Assembly (NCBI RefSeq): GCF_020882245.1
Contig: NC_083599.1
Span: forward strand, 74,135,745 to 74,199,744
DNA from: Rhopalosiphum padi
Lineage: Eukaryota > Arthropoda > Insecta > Hemiptera > Aphididae
Direction: 5' to 3'
Length of the DNA stretch: 64,000 nt
Shown here piece by piece: positions 1-15,961 of the stretch. The stretch's first letter is position 1. Each line of letters begins with the position of its first letter. The notes beneath the pieces are model-generated. The model did not search any database and was not told where the DNA came from. It saw only the letters and a list, made by a program, of their open reading frames with translations. The position numbers and the translations under genes were made by a program.

Positions 1-1679
1 TTTCATTAGAAATTTCCCGTATCCCCATAATGTATGGATGAATTTTTCTAATAGTAATATTTAAATTGACGGTTTTTTGGTTATTTAAATGTAAAAAGTA
101 TAAAAACTTATCAATGTATTATGCATACTGTAATGTTTTAATATTATAATGGAATCAGAGTTTTGTATATAAAATGATAACCTCATTCTACACTGGATAA
201 CTGTGATTTAAAATTATTTTACTTTTGAATTCCATCCGTAACATTTTACATAAGAAAAAACATACAGTTATACTCCCACTGCACTCTAAGTCTTATCAAA
301 ACTATTTTCATCTTATCATTTGTTATTAGTTTATTTTTCATAATTGTTTTGTTGTTTTATACATTTCTTGGGTGTCAATTAAATATTTTATTAAATCTTT
401 TGATACTATGAATGTATTTATTCCAATTCTGATTTATTAGGATTTGTTCTTCGTAATAGTTGTGTATGCATATTTAAATTTTTTTCATATTATATTTAAT
501 AGTGACATTTACACTTCCGTTTATTATACTCATTTAACCGACAAAAATTTTTTCTAGATACCAGTACCACAGATTATCAAAGGATGCTGGGAATGGAACT
601 TGCATTTGTCAAACCTGTGAAGCTACTATTATTCTACGTTGACGATAAACGATAACATACTAATAAACATCAATGATTTATTGCAATATTATTTGTAAAG
701 ATTGTTGATTGTAAGTTCATTTTTCATTACAAATTAAATTTTACATATCTAAACAATTTTTTAACAAACACCATTGTCATGTTAGATTTCTTCGTAACAG
801 TTTATATAAGCTTCATAATTTTTTTAATTTTACTATTTGTTTCATTAGAAATTTCCCGTATCCCCATAATGTATGGATGAATTTTTCTAATAGTAATATT
901 TAAATTGACGGTTTTTTGGTTATTTAAATGTAAAAAGTATAAAAACTTATCAATGTATTATGCATACTGTAATGTTTTAATATTATAATGGAATCAGAGT
1001 TTTGTATATAAAATGATAACCTCATTCTACACTGGATAACAGTGATTTAAAATTATTTTACTTTTGAATTCCATCCGTAACATTTTACATAAGACGGACC
1101 ATACAGTTATACTCCCACTGCACTCTATGTCTTATCAAAACTATTTTCATCTTATCATTTGTTATTAGTTTATTTTTCATAATTGTTTTGTTGTTTTATA
1201 CATTTCTTGGGTGTCAATTAAATATTTTATTAAATCTTTTGATACTATGAATGTATTTATTCCAATTCTGAATTATTAGGATTTGTTCTTTGTAATAGTT
1301 GTGTATGCATATTTAAATTTTTTTCATATTATATTTTATAGTGACATTTACACTTCCGTTTATTATACTCAATTAACTGACAAAAATTTTTTCTAGATAC
1401 CAGTACCACAGACTATCAAAGGATGCTGGGAATGGAACTTGCATTTGTCAAACCTGTGAAGCTACTATTATTCTAAGTTGACAAAAAAACGATAACATAC
1501 TAATAAACATCAATGATTTATTGCAATACTATTTGTAAAGATTATTGATTGTAAGTTCATTTTTCATTACAAATTAAATTTTACATATCTAAACAATTTT
1601 TTAACAAACACCATTGTCATGTTAGATTTCTTCGTAACAGTTTATATAAGCTTCATAATTTTTTTAATTTTACTATTTA

Positions 1680-4600
1680 TTTCATTAGAAATTTCCCGTA
1701 TCCCCCTAATGTATGGATGAATTTTTCTAATAGTAATATTTAAATTGACGGTTTTTTGGTTATTTAAATGTAAAAAGTATAAAAACTTATCAATGTATTA
1801 TGCATACTGTAATGTTTTAATATTATAATGGAATCAGAGTTTTGTATATAAAATGATAACCTCATTCTACACTGGATAACAGTGATTTAAAATTATTTTA
1901 CTTTTGAATTCCATCCTTAACATTTTACATAAGAAAAAACATACAGTTATACTCCCACTGCACTCTAAGTCTTATCAAAACTATTTTCATCTTATCATTT
2001 GTTATTAGTTTATTTTTCATAATTGTTTTGTTGTTTTATACATTTCTTGGGTGTCAATTAAATATTTTATTAAATCTTTTGATACTATGAATGTATTTAT
2101 TCCAATTCTGAATTATTAGGATTTGTTCTTTGTAATAGTTGTGTATGCATATTTAAATTTTTTTCATATTATATTTTATAGTGACATTTACACTTCCGTT
2201 TATTATACTCATTTAACTGACAAAAATTTTTTCTAGATACCAGTACCACAGACTATCAAAGGATGCTGGGAATGGAACTTGCATTTGTCAAACCTGTGAA
2301 GCTACTATTATTCTAAGTTGACAAAAAAACGATAACATACTAATAAACATCAATGATTTATTGCAATACTATTTGTAAAGATTATTGATTGTAAGTTCAT
2401 TTTTCATTACAAATTAAATTTTACATATCTAAACAATTTTTTAACAAACACCATTGTCATGTTAGATTTCTTCGTAACAGTTTATATAAGCTTCATAATT
2501 TTTTTAATTTTACTATTTATTTCATTAGAAATTTCCCGTATCCCCATAATGTATGGATGAATTTTTCTAATAGTAATATTTAAATTGACGGTTTTTTGGT
2601 TATTTAAATGTAAAAAGTATAAAAACTTATCAATGTATTATGCATACTGTAATGTTTTAATATTATAATGGAATCAGAGTTTTGTATATAAAATGATAAC
2701 CTCATTCTACACTGGATAACAGTGATTTAAAATTATTTTACTTTTGAATTCCATCCGTAACATTTTACATAAGAAAAAACATACAGTTATACTCCCACTG
2801 CACTCTAAGTCTTATCAAAACTATTTTCATCTTATCATTTGTTATTAGTTTATTTTTCATAATTGTTTTGTTGTTTTATACATTTCTTGGGTGTCAATTA
2901 AATATTTTATTAAATCTTTTGATACTATGAATGTATTTATTCCAATTCTGAATTACTAGGATTTGTTCTTCGTAATAGTTGTGTATGCATATTTAAATTT
3001 TTTTCATATTATATTTTATAGTGACATTTACACTTCCGTTTATTATACTCAATTAACTGACAAAAATTTTTTCTAGATACCAGTACCACAGACTATCAAA
3101 GGATGCTGGGAATGGAACTTGCATTTGTCAAACCTGTGAAGCTACTATTATTCTAAGTTGACTAAAAAACGATAACATACTAATAAACATCAATGATTTA
3201 TTGCAATACTATTTGTAAAGATTATTGATTGTAAGTTCATTTTTCATTACAAATTAAATTTTACATATCTAAACAATTTTTTAACAAACACCATTGTCAT
3301 GTTAGATTTCTTCGTAACAGTTTATATAATCTTCATAATTTTTTTAATTTTACTATTTATTTCATTAGAAATTTCCCGTATCCCCATAATGTATGGATGA
3401 ATTTTTCTAATAGTAATATTTAAATTGACGGTTTTTTGGTTATTTAAATGTAAAAAGTATAAAAACTTATCAATGTATTATGCATACTGTAATGTTTTAA
3501 TATTATAATGGAATCAGAGTTTTGTATATAAAATGATAACCTCATTCTACACTGGATAACAGTGATTTAAAATTATTTTACTTTTGAATTCCATCCGTAA
3601 CATTTTACATAAGACGGACCATACAGTTATACTCCCACTGCACTCTATGTCTTATCAAAACTATTTTCATCTTATCATTTGTTATTAGTTTATTTTTCAT
3701 AATTGTTTTGTTGTTTTATACATTTCTTGGGTGTCAATTAAATATTTTATTAAATCTTTTGATACTATGAATGTATTTATTCCAATTCTGAATTATTAAG
3801 ATTTGTCGTTCGTAATAGTTGTGTATACATTTTTAATTTTTTCATATTATATTTAATAGTGACATTTACACTTCCGTTTATTATACTCATTTAACTGACA
3901 AAAATTTTTTCTAGATACCAGTACCACAGACTATCAAAGGATGCTGGGAATGGAACTTGCATTTGTCAAACCTGTGAAGCTACTATTATTCTAAGTTGAC
4001 AAAAAAACGATAACATACTAATAAACATCAATGATTTATTGCAATACTATTTGTAAAGATTATTGATTGTAAGTTCATTTTTCATTACAAATTAAATTTT
4101 ACATATCTAAACAATTTTTTAACAAACACCATTGTCATGTTAGATTTCTTCGTAACAGTTTATATAAGCTTCATAATTTTTTTAATTTTACTATTTATTT
4201 CATTAGAAATTTCCCGTATCCCCCTAATGTATGGATGAATTTTTCTAATAGTAATATTTAAATTGACGGTTTTTTGGTTATTTAAATGTAAAAAGTATAA
4301 AAACTTATCAATGTATTATGCATACTGTAATGTTTTAATATTATAATGGAATCAGAGTTTTGTATATAAAATGATAACCTCATTCTACACTGGATAACAG
4401 TGATTTAAAATTATTTTACTTTTGAATTCCATCCGTAACATTTTACATAAGAAAAAACATACAGTTATACTCCCACTGCACTCTAAGTCTTATCAAAACT
4501 ATTTTCATCTTATCATTTGTTATTAGTTTATTTTTCATAATTGTTTTGTTGTTTTATACATTTCTTGGGTGTCAATTAAATATTTTATTAAATCTTTTGA

Positions 4601-7556
4601 TACTATGAATGTATTTATTCCAATTCTGAATTACTAGGATTTGTTCTTCGTAATAGTTGTGTATGCATATTTAAATTTTTTTCATATTATATTTTATAGT
4701 GACATTTACACTTCCGTTAATTATACTCATTTAACTGACAAAATTTTTTTCTAGATACCAGTACCACAGACTATCAAAGGATGCTGGGAATGGAACTTGC
4801 ATTTGTCAAACCTGTGAAGCTACTATTATTCTAAGTTGACAAAAAAACGATAACATACTAATAAACATCAATGATTTATTGCAATACTATTTGTAAAGAT
4901 TATTGATTGTAAGTTCATTTTTCATTACAAATTAAATTTTACATATCTAAACAATTTTTTAACAAACACCATTGTCATGTTAGATTTCTTCGTAACAGTT
5001 TATATAAGCTTCATAATTTTTTTAATTTTACTATTTGTTTCATTAGAAATTTCCCGTATCCCCATAATGTATGGATGAATTTTTCTAATAGTAATATTTA
5101 AATTGACGGTTTTTTTGGTTATTTAAATGTAAAAAGTATAAAAACTTATCAATGTATTATGCATACTGTAATGTTTTAATATTATAATGGAATCAGAGTT
5201 TTGTATATAAAATGATAACCTCATTCTACACTGGATAACAGTGATTTAAAATTATTTTACTTTTGAATTCCATCCTTAACATTTTACATAAGAAAAAACA
5301 TACAGTTATACTCCCACTGCACTCTAAGTCTTATCAAAACTATTTTCATCTTATCATTTGTTATTAGTTTATTTTTCATAATTGTTTTGTTGTTTTATAC
5401 ATTTCTTGGGTGTCAATTAAATATTTTATTAAATCTTTTGATACTATGAATGTATTTATTCCAATTCTGAATTATTAGGATTTGTTCTTTGTAATAGTTG
5501 TGTATGCATATTTAAATTTTTTTCATATTATATTTTATAGTGACATTTACACTTCCGTTTATTATACTCATTTAACTGACAAAAATTTTTTCTAGATACC
5601 AGTACCACAGACTATCAAAGGATGCTGGGAATGGAACTTGCATTTGTCAAACCTGTGAAGCTACTATTATTCTAAGTTGACAAAAAAACGATAACATACT
5701 AATAAACATCAATGATTTATTGCAATACTATTTGTAAAGATTATTGATTGTAAGTTCATTTTTCATTACAAATTAAATTTTACATATCTAAACAATTTTT
5801 TAACAAACACCATTGTCATGTTAGATTTCTTCGTAACAGTTTTTATAAGCTTCATAATTTTTTTAATTTTACTATTTATTTCATTAGAAATTTCCCGTAT
5901 CCCCATAATGTATGGATGAATTTTTCTAATAGTAATATTTAAATTGACGGTTTTTTGGTTATTTAAATGTAAAAAGTATAAAAACTTATCAATGTATTAT
6001 GCATACTGTAATGTTTTAATATTATAATGGAATCAGAGTTTTGTATATAAAATGATAACCTCATTCTACACTGGATAACAGTGATTTAAAATTATTTTAC
6101 TTTTGAATTCCATCCGTAACATTTTACATAAGAAAAAACATACAGTTATACTCCCACTGCACTCTAAGTCTTATCAAAACTATTTTCATCTTATCATTTG
6201 TTATTAGTTTATTTTTCATAATTGTTTTGTTGTTTTATACATTTCTTGGGTGTCAATTAAATATTTTATTAAATCTTTTGATACTATGAATGTATTTATT
6301 CCAATTCTGAATTACTAGGATTTGTTCTTCGTAATAGTTGTGTATGCATATTTAAATTTTTTTCATATTATATTTTATAGTGACATTTACACTTCCGTTT
6401 ATTATACTCAATTAACTGACAAAAATTTTTTCTAGTTACCAGTACCACAGACTATCAAAGGATGCTGGGAATGGAACTTGCATTTGTCAAACCTGTGAAG
6501 CTACTATTATTCTAAGTTGACTAAAAAACGATAACATACTAATAAACATCAATGATTTATTGCAATACTATTTGTAAAGATTATTGATTGTAAGTTCATT
6601 TTTCATTACAAATTAAATTTTACATATCTAAACAATTTTTTAACAAACACCATTGTCATGTTAGATTTCTTCGTAACAGTTTATATAATCTTCATAATTT
6701 TTTTAATTTTACTATTTATTTCATTAGAAATTTCCCGTATCCCCATAATGTATGGATGAATTTTTCTAATAGTAATATTTAAATTGACGGTTTTTTGGTT
6801 ATTTAAATGTAAAAAGTATAAAAACTTATCAATGTATTATGCATACTGTAATGTTTTAATATTATAATGGAATCAGAGTTTTGTATATAAAATGATAACC
6901 TCATTCTACACTGGATAACAGTGATTTAAAATTATTTTACTTTTGAATTCCATCCGTAACATTTTACATAAGACGGACCATACAGTTATACTCCCACTGC
7001 ACTCTATGTCTTATCAAAACTATTTTCATCTTATCATTTGTTATTAGTTTATTTTTCATAATTGTTTTGTTGTTTTATACATTTCTTGGGTGTCAATTAA
7101 ATATTTTATTAAATCTTTTGATACTATGAATGTATTTATTCCAATTCTGAATTATTAAGATTTGTCGTTCGTAATAGTTGTGTATACATTTTTAATTTTT
7201 TCATATTATATTTAATAGTGACATTTACACTTCCGTTTATTATACTCATTTAACTGACAAAAATTTTTTCTAGATACCAGTACCACAGACTATCAAAGGA
7301 TGCTGGGAATGGAACTTGCATTTGTCAAACCTGTGAAGCTACTATTATTCTAAGTTGACAAAAAAACGATAACATACTAATAAACATCAATGATTTATTG
7401 CAATACTATTTGTAAAGATTATTGATTGTAAGTTCATTTTTCATTACAAATTAAATTTTACATATCTAAACAATTTTTTAACAAACACCATTGTCATGTT
7501 AGATTTCTTCGTAACAGTTTATATAAGCTTCATAATTTTTTTAATTTTACTATTTA
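1680..7556. repeat. Left-hand four-unit higher-order pattern
   Basis: Monomers at 1680, 2520 and 3360 match those at 5038, 5879 and 6719 in the same order. The first of each trio carries CCATCCTTAAC instead of CCATCCGTAAC. The second carries AATTACTAGG, CTCAATTAACTG, GTTGACTAAAA and ATATAATCTTC, which destroys the HindIII site. The third carries AAGACGGACC plus the 838-bp short variant. The intervening unit at 4198 shares CCCCCTAATG with the unit at 1680. Spacing of equivalent units is about 3.36 kb, which indicates duplication of a four-unit block. Confidence 0.8.
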
Positions 7557-9238
7557 TTTCATTAGAAATTTCCCGTATCCCCATAATGTATGGATGAATT
7601 TTTCTAATAGTAATATTTAAATTGACGGTTTTTTGGTTATTTAAATGTAAAAAGTATAAAAACTTATCAATGTATTATGCATACAGTAATGTTTTAATAT
7701 TATAATGGAATCAGAGTTTTGTATATAAAATGATAACCTCATTCTACACTGGATAACAGTGATTTAAAATTATTTTACTTTTGAATTCCATCCGTAACAT
7801 TTTACATAAGAAAAAACATACAGTTATACTCCCACTGCACTCTATGTCTTATCAAAACTATTTTCATCTTATCATTTGTTATTAGTTTATTTTTCATAAT
7901 TGTTTTGTTGTTTTATACATTTCTCGGGTGTCAATTAAATATTTTTTTAAATATTTTTATACTATGAATGTATTTATTCCAATTCTGAATTATTAGGATT
8001 TGTTCTTTGTAATAGTTGTGTATGCATATTTAAATTTTTTTCATATTATATTTTATAGTGACATTTACACTTCCGTTTATTATACTCATTTAACTGACAA
8101 AAATTTTTTCTAGATACCAGTACCACAGACTATCAAAGGATGCTGGGAATGGAACTTGCATTTGTCAAACCCGTGAAGCTACTATTATTCTAAGTTGACA
8201 AAAAAAACGATAACATACTAATAAACATCAATGATTTATTGCAATACTATTTGTAAAGATTATTGATTGTAAGTTCATTTTTCATTACAAATTAAATTTT
8301 ACATATCTAAATAATTTTTTAACAAACACCATTGTCATGTTAGATTTCTTCGTAACAGTTTATATAAGCTTCATAATTTTTTTAATTTTACTATTTATTT
8401 CATTAGAAATTTCCCGTATCCCCATAATGTATGGATGAATTTTTCTAATAGTAATATTTAAATTGACGGTTTTTTTGGTTATTTAAATGTAAAAAGTATA
8501 AAAACTTATCAATGTATTATGCATACTGTAATGTTTTAATATTATAATGGAATCAGAGTTTTGTATATAAAATGATAACCTCATTCTACACTGGATAACT
8601 GTGATTTAAAATTATTTTACTTTTGAATTCCATCCGTAACATTTTACATAAGAAAAAACATTCAGTTATACTCCCACTGCACTCTAAGTCTTATCAAAAC
8701 TATTTTCATCTTATCATTTGTTATTAGTTTATTTTTCATAATTGTTTTGTTGTTTTATACTTTTCTTGGGTGTCAATTAAATATTTTATTAAATCTTTTG
8801 ATACTATGAATGTATTTATTCCAATTCTGAATTATTAGGATTTGTTCTTTGTAATAGTTGTGTATGCATATTTAAATTTTTTTCATATTATATTTTATAG
8901 TGACATTTACACTTCCGTTTATTATACTCATTTCACTGACAAAAATTTTTTCTAGATACCAGTACCACAGACTATCAAAGGATGCTGGGAATGGAACTTG
9001 CATTTGTCAAACCTGTGAAGCTACTATTATTCTAAGTTGACAAAAAAACGATAACATACTAATAAACATCAATGATTTATTGCAATACTATTTGTAAAGA
9101 TTATTGATTGTAAGTTCATTTTTCATTACAAATTAAATTTTACATATCTAAACAATTTTTTAACAAACACCATTGTCATGTTAGATTTCTTCGTAACAGT
9201 TTATATAAGCTTCATAATTTTTTTAATTTTACTATTTA

Positions 9239-12200
9239 TTTCATTAGAAATTTCCCGTATCCCCCATAATGTATGGATGAATTTTTCTAATAGTAATATT
9301 TAAATTGACGGTTTTTTGGTTATTTAAATGTAAAAAGTATAAAAACTTATCAATGTATTATGCATACTGTAATGTTTTAATATTATAATGGAATCAGAGT
9401 TTTGTATATAAAATGATAACCTCATTCTACACTGGTTAACAGTGATTTAAAATTATTTTACTTTTGAATTCCATCCGTAACATTTTACATAAGTCGGACC
9501 ATACAGTTATACTCCCACTGCACTCTATGTCTTATCAAAACTATTTTCATCTTATCATTTGTTATTAGTTTATTTTTCATAATTGTTTTGTTGTTTTATA
9601 CATTTCTCGGGTGTCAATTAAATATTTTATTAAATCTTTTGATACTATGAATGTATTTATTCCAATTCTGAATTATTAGGATTTATTCTTTGTAATAGTT
9701 GTGTATGCATATTTAAATTTTTTTCATATTATATTTTATAGTGACATTTACACTTCCGTTTATTATACTCATTTCACTGACAAAAATTTTTTCTAGATAC
9801 CAGTACCACAGACTATCAAAGGATGCTGGGAATGGAACTTGCATTTGTCAAACCTGTGAAGCTACTATTATTCTAAGTTGACAAAAAAAACGATAACATA
9901 CTAATAAACATCAATGATTTATTGCAATACTATTTGTAAAGATTATTGATTGTAAGTTCATTTTTCATTACAAATTAAATTTTACATATCTAAACAATTT
10001 TTTAACAAACACCATTGTCATGTTAGATTTCTTCGTAACAGTTTATATAAGCTTCATAATTTTTTTAATTTTACTATTTATTTCATTAGAAATTTCCCGT
10101 ATCCCCATAATGTATGGATGAATTTTTCTAATAGTAATATTTAAATTGACGGTTTTTTGGTTATTTAAATGTAAAAAGTATAAAAACTTATCAATGTATT
10201 ATGCATACTGTAATGTTTTAATATTATAATGGAATCAGAGTTTTGTATATAAAATGATAACCTCATTCTACACTGGATAACAGTGATTTAAAATTATTTT
10301 ACTTTTGAATTCCATCCGTAACATTTTACATAAGAAAAAACATACAGTTATACTCCCACTGCACTCTAAGTCTTATCAAAACTATTTTCATCTTATCATT
10401 TGTTATTAGTTTATTTTTCATAATTGTTTTGTTGTTTTATACATTTCTCGGGTGTCAATTAAATATTTTATTAAATCTTTTGATACTATGAATGTATTTA
10501 TTCCAATTCTGAATTATTAGGATTTGTTCTTTGTAATAGTTGTGTATGCATATTTAAATTTTTTTCATATTATATTTTATAGTGACATTTACACTTCCGT
10601 TTATTATACTCATTTAACTGACAAAAATTTTTTCTAGATACCAGTACCACAGACTATCAAAGGATGCTGGGAATGGAACTTGCATTTGTCAAACCTGTGA
10701 AGCTACTATTATTCTAAGTTGACAAAAACACGATAACATACTAATAAACATCAATGATTTATTGCAATACTATTTGTAAAGATTATTGATTGTAAGTTCA
10801 TTTTTCATTACAAATTAAATTTTACATATCTAAACAATTTTTTAACAAACACCATTGTCATGTTAGATTTCTTCGTAACAGTTTATATAAGCTTCATAAT
10901 TTTTTTAATTTTACTATTTATTTCATTAGAAATTTCCCGTATCCCCATAATGTATGGATGAATTTTTCTAATAGTAATATTTAAATTGACGGTTTTTTGG
11001 TTATTGAAATGTAAAAAGTATAAAAACTTATCAATGTATTATGCATACTGTAATGTTTTAATATTATAATGGAATCAGAGTTTTGTATATAAAATGATAA
11101 CCTCATTCTACACTGGTTAACAGTGATTTAAAATTATTTTACTTTTGAATTCCATCCGTAACATTTTACATAAGACGGACCATACAGTTATACTCCCACT
11201 GCACTCTATGTCTTATCAAAACTATTTTCATCTTATCATTTGTTATTAGTTTATTTTTCATAATTGTTTTGTTGTTTTATACATTTCTCGGGTGTCAATT
11301 AAATATTTTATTAAATCTTTTGATACTATGAATGTATTTATTCCAATTCTGAATTATTAGGATTTGTTCTTTGTAATAGTTGTGTATGCATATTTAAATT
11401 TTTTTCATATTATATTTTATAGTGACATTTACACTTCCGTTTATTATACTCATTTCACTGACAAAAATTTTTTCTAGATACCAGTACCACAGACTATCAA
11501 AGGATGCTGGGAATGGAACTTGCATTTGTCAAACCTGTGAAGCTACTATTATTCTAAGTTGACAAAAAAACGATAACATACTAATAAACATCAATGATTT
11601 ATTGCAATACTATTTGTAAAGATTATTGATTGTAAGTTCATTTTTCATTACAAATTAAATTTTACATATCTAAACAATTTTTTAACAAACACCATTGTCA
11701 TGTTAGATTTCTTCGTAACAGTTTATATAAGCTTCATAATTTTTTTAATTTTACTATTTATTTCATTAGAAATTTCCCGTATCCCCATAATGTATGGATG
11801 AATTTTTCTAATAGTAATATTTAAATTGACGGTTTTTTGGTTATTTAAATGTAAAAAGTATAAAAACTTATCAATGTATTATGCATACTGTAATGTTTTA
11901 ATATTATAATGGAATCAGAGTTTTGTATATAAAATGATAACCTCATTCTACACTGGATAACAGTGATTTAAAATTATTTTACTTTTGAATTCCATCCGTA
12001 ACATTTTACATAAGAAAAAACATACAGTTATACTCCCACTGCACTCTAAGTCTTATCAAAACTATTTTCATCTTATCATTTGTTATTAGTTTATTTTTCA
12101 TAATTGTTTTGTTGTTTTATACATTTCTCGGGTGTCAATTAAATATTTTATTAAATCTTTTGATACTATGAATGTATTTATTCCAATTCTGAATTATTAG

Positions 12201-14280
12201 GATTTGTTCTTTGTAATAGTTGTGTATGCATATTTAAATTTTTTTCATATTATATTTTATAGTGACATTTACACTTCCGTTTATTATACTCATTTAACTG
12301 ACAAAAATTTTTTCTAGATACCAGTACCACAGACTATCAAAGGATGCTGGGAATGGAACTTGCATTTGTCAAACCTGTGAAGCTACTATTATTCTAAGTT
12401 GACAAAAACACGATAACATACTAATAAACATCAATGATTTATTGCAATACTATTTGTAAAGATTATTGATTGTAAGTTCATTTTTCATTACAAATTAAAT
12501 TTTACATATCTAAACAATTTTTTAACAAACACCATTGTCATGTTAGATTTCTTCGTAACAGTTTATATAAGCTTCATAATTTTTTTAATTTTACTATTTA
12601 TTTCATTAGAAATTTCCCGTATCCCCATAATGTATGGATGAATTTTTCTAATAGTAATATTTAAATTGACGGTTTTTTGGTTATTGAAATGTAAAAAGTA
12701 TAAAAACTTATCAATGTATTATGCATACTGTAATGTTTTAATATTATAATGGAATCAGAGTTTTGTATATAAAATGATAACCTCATTCTACACTGGTTAA
12801 CAGTGATTTAAAATTATTTTACTTTTGAATTCCATCCGTAACATTTTACATAAGACGGACCATACAGTTATACTCCCACTGCACTCTATGTCTTATCAAA
12901 ACTATTTTCATCTTATCATTTGTTATTAGTTTATTTTTCATAATTGTTTTGTTGTTTTATACATTTCTCGGGTGTCAATTAAATATTTTATTAAATCTTT
13001 TGATACTATGAATGTATTTATTCCAATTCTGAATTATTAGGATTTGTTCTTTGTAATAGTTGTGTATGCATATTTAAATTTTTTTCATATTATATTTTAT
13101 AGTGACATTTACACTTCCGTTTATTATACTCATTTAACTGACAAAAATTTTTTCTAGATACCAGTACCACAGACTATCAAAGGATGCTGGGAATGGAACT
13201 TGCATTTGTCAAACCTGTGAAGCTACTATTATTCTAAGTTGACAAAAAAACGATAACATACTAATAAACATCAATGATTTATTGCAATACTATTTGTAAA
13301 GATTATTGATTGTAAGTTCATTTTTCATTACAAATTAAATTTTACATATCTAAACAATTTTTTAACAAACACCATTGTCATGTTAGATTTCTTCGTAACA
13401 GTTTATATAAGCTTCATAATTTTTTTAATTTTACTATTTATTTCATTAGAAATTTCCCGTATCCCCATAATGTATGGATGAATTTTTCTAATAGTAATAT
13501 TTAAATTGACGGTTTTTTGGTTATTGAAATGTAAAAAGTATAAAAACTTATCAATGTATTATGCATACTGTAATGTTTTAATATTATAATGGAATCAGAG
13601 TTTTGTATATAAAATGATAACCTCATTCTACACTGGTTAACAGTGATTTAAAATTATTTTACTTTTGAATTCCATCCGTAACATTTTACATAAGACGGAC
13701 CATATAGTTATACTCCCACTGCACTCTATGTCTTATCAAAACTATTTTCATCTTATCATTTGTTATTAGTTTATTTTTCATAATTGTTTTGTTGTTTTAT
13801 ACATTTCTCGGGTGTCAATTAAATATTTTATTAAATCTTTTGATACTATGAATGTATTTATTCCAATTCTGAATTATTAGGATTTGTTCTTTGTAATAGT
13901 TGTGTATGCATATTTAAATTTTTTTCATATTATATTTTATAGTGACATTTACACTTCCGTTTATTATACTCATTTAACTGACAAAAATTTTTTCTAGATA
14001 CCAGTACCACAGACTATCAAAGGATGCTGGGAATGGAACTTGCATTTGTCAAACCTGTGAAGCTACTATTATTCTAAGTTGACAAAAAAACGATAACATA
14101 CTAATAAACATCAATGATTTATTGCAATACTATTTGTAAAGATTATTGATTGTAAGTTCATTTTTCATTACAAATTAAATTTTACATATCTAAACAATTT
14201 TTTAACAAACACCATTGTCATGTTAGATTTCTTCGTAACAGTTTATATAAGCTTCATAATTTTTTTAATTTTACTATTTA
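9239..14280. repeat. Alternating two-type monomer stretch
   Basis: Units alternate between a type with CTGGTTAACAG plus CGGACC (9239, 10921, 12601, 13441) and a type with CTGGATAACAG plus AAAAAACA (10081, 11761). The units at 10081 and 11761 share the private change GACAAAAACACG, and I saw no difference between them. This is a dimeric duplication of about 1680 bp. Confidence 0.7.
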
Positions 14281-15961
14281 TTTCATTAGAAATTTCCCGT
14301 ATCCCCATAATGTATGGATGAATTTTTCTAATAGTAATATTTAAATTGACGGTTTTTTGGTTATTTAAATGTAAAAAGTATAAAAACTTATCAATGTATT
14401 ATGCATACAGTAATGTTTTAATATTATAATGGAATCAGAGTTTTGTATATAAAATGATAACCTCATTCTACACTGGATAACAGTGATTTAAAATTATTTT
14501 ACTTTTGAATTCCATCCGTAACATTTTACATAAGAAAAAACATACAGTTATACTCCCACTGCACTCTATGTCTTATCAAAACTATTTTCATCTTATCATT
14601 TGTTATTAGTTTATTTTTCATAATTGTTTTGTTGTTTTATACATTTCTCGGGTGTTAATTAAATATTTTTTTAAATATTTTTATACTATGAATGTATTTA
14701 TTCCAATTCTGAATTATTAGGATTTGTTCTTTGTAATAGTTGTGTATGCATATTTAAATTTTTTTCATATTATATTTTATAGTGACATTTACACTTCCGT
14801 TTATTATACTCATTTAACTGACAAAAATTTTTTCTAGATACCAGTACCACAGACTATCAAAGGATGCTGGGAATGGAACTTGCATTTGTCAAACCTGTGA
14901 AGCTACTATTATTCTAAGTTGACAAAAAAACGATAACATACTAATAAACATCAATGATTTATTGCAATACTATTTGTAAAGATTATTGATTGTAAGTTCA
15001 TTTTTCATTACAAATTAAATTTTACATATCTAAACAATTTTTTAACAAACACCATTGTCATGTTAGATTTCTTCGTAACAGTTTATATAAGCTTCATAAT
15101 TTTTTTAATTTTACTATTTATTTCATTAGAAATTTCCCGTATCCCCATAATGTATGGATGAATTTTTCTAATAGTAATATTTAAATTGACGGTTTTTTGG
15201 TTATTTAAATGTAAAAAGTATAAAAACTTATCAATGTATTATGCATACAGTAATGTTTTAATATTATAATGGAATCAGAGTTTTGTATATAAAATGATAA
15301 CCTCATTCTACACTGGATAACAGTGATTTAAAATTATTTTACTTTTGAATTCCATCCGTAACATTTTACATAAGAAAAAACATACAGTTATACTCCCACT
15401 GCACTCTATGTCTTATCAAAACTATTTTCATCTTATCATTTGTTATTAGTTTATTTTTCATAATTGTTTTGTTGTTTTATACATTTCTCGGGTGTTAATT
15501 AAATATTTTTTTAAATATTTTTATACTATGAATGTATTTATTCCAATTCTGAATTATTAGGATTTGTTCTTTGTAATAGTTGTGTATGCATATTTAAATT
15601 TTTTTTCATATTATATTTTATAGTGACATTTACACTTCCGTTTATTATACTCATTTAACTGACAAAAATTTTTTCTAGATACCAGTACCACAGACTATCA
15701 AAGGATGCTGGGAATGGAACTTGCATTTGTCAAACCTGTGAAGCTACTATTATTCTAAGTTGACAAAAAAACGATAACATACTAATAAACATCAATGATT
15801 TATTGCAATACTATTTGTAAAGATTATTGATTGTAAGTTCATTTTTCATTACAAATTAAATTTTACATATCTAAACAATTTTTTAACAAACACCATTGTC
15901 ATGTTAGATTTCTTCGTAACAGTTTATATAAGCTTCATAATTTTTTTAATTTTACTATTTA
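14281..15961. repeat. Tandemly duplicated monomer type with AAATATTTTTATAC
   Basis: The units at 14281 and 15121 share GCATACAGTAATG, GGTGTTAATTAAA and the replacement TTTTTTTAAATATTTTTATAC region. They differ by one extra T in a T-run in the second copy. The unit at 7557 is closely related, and both 7557 and 15121 are followed by a unit with ACATTCAG and TTTCACTG (8398, 15962), so a two-unit segment has been copied within the array. Confidence 0.7.
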
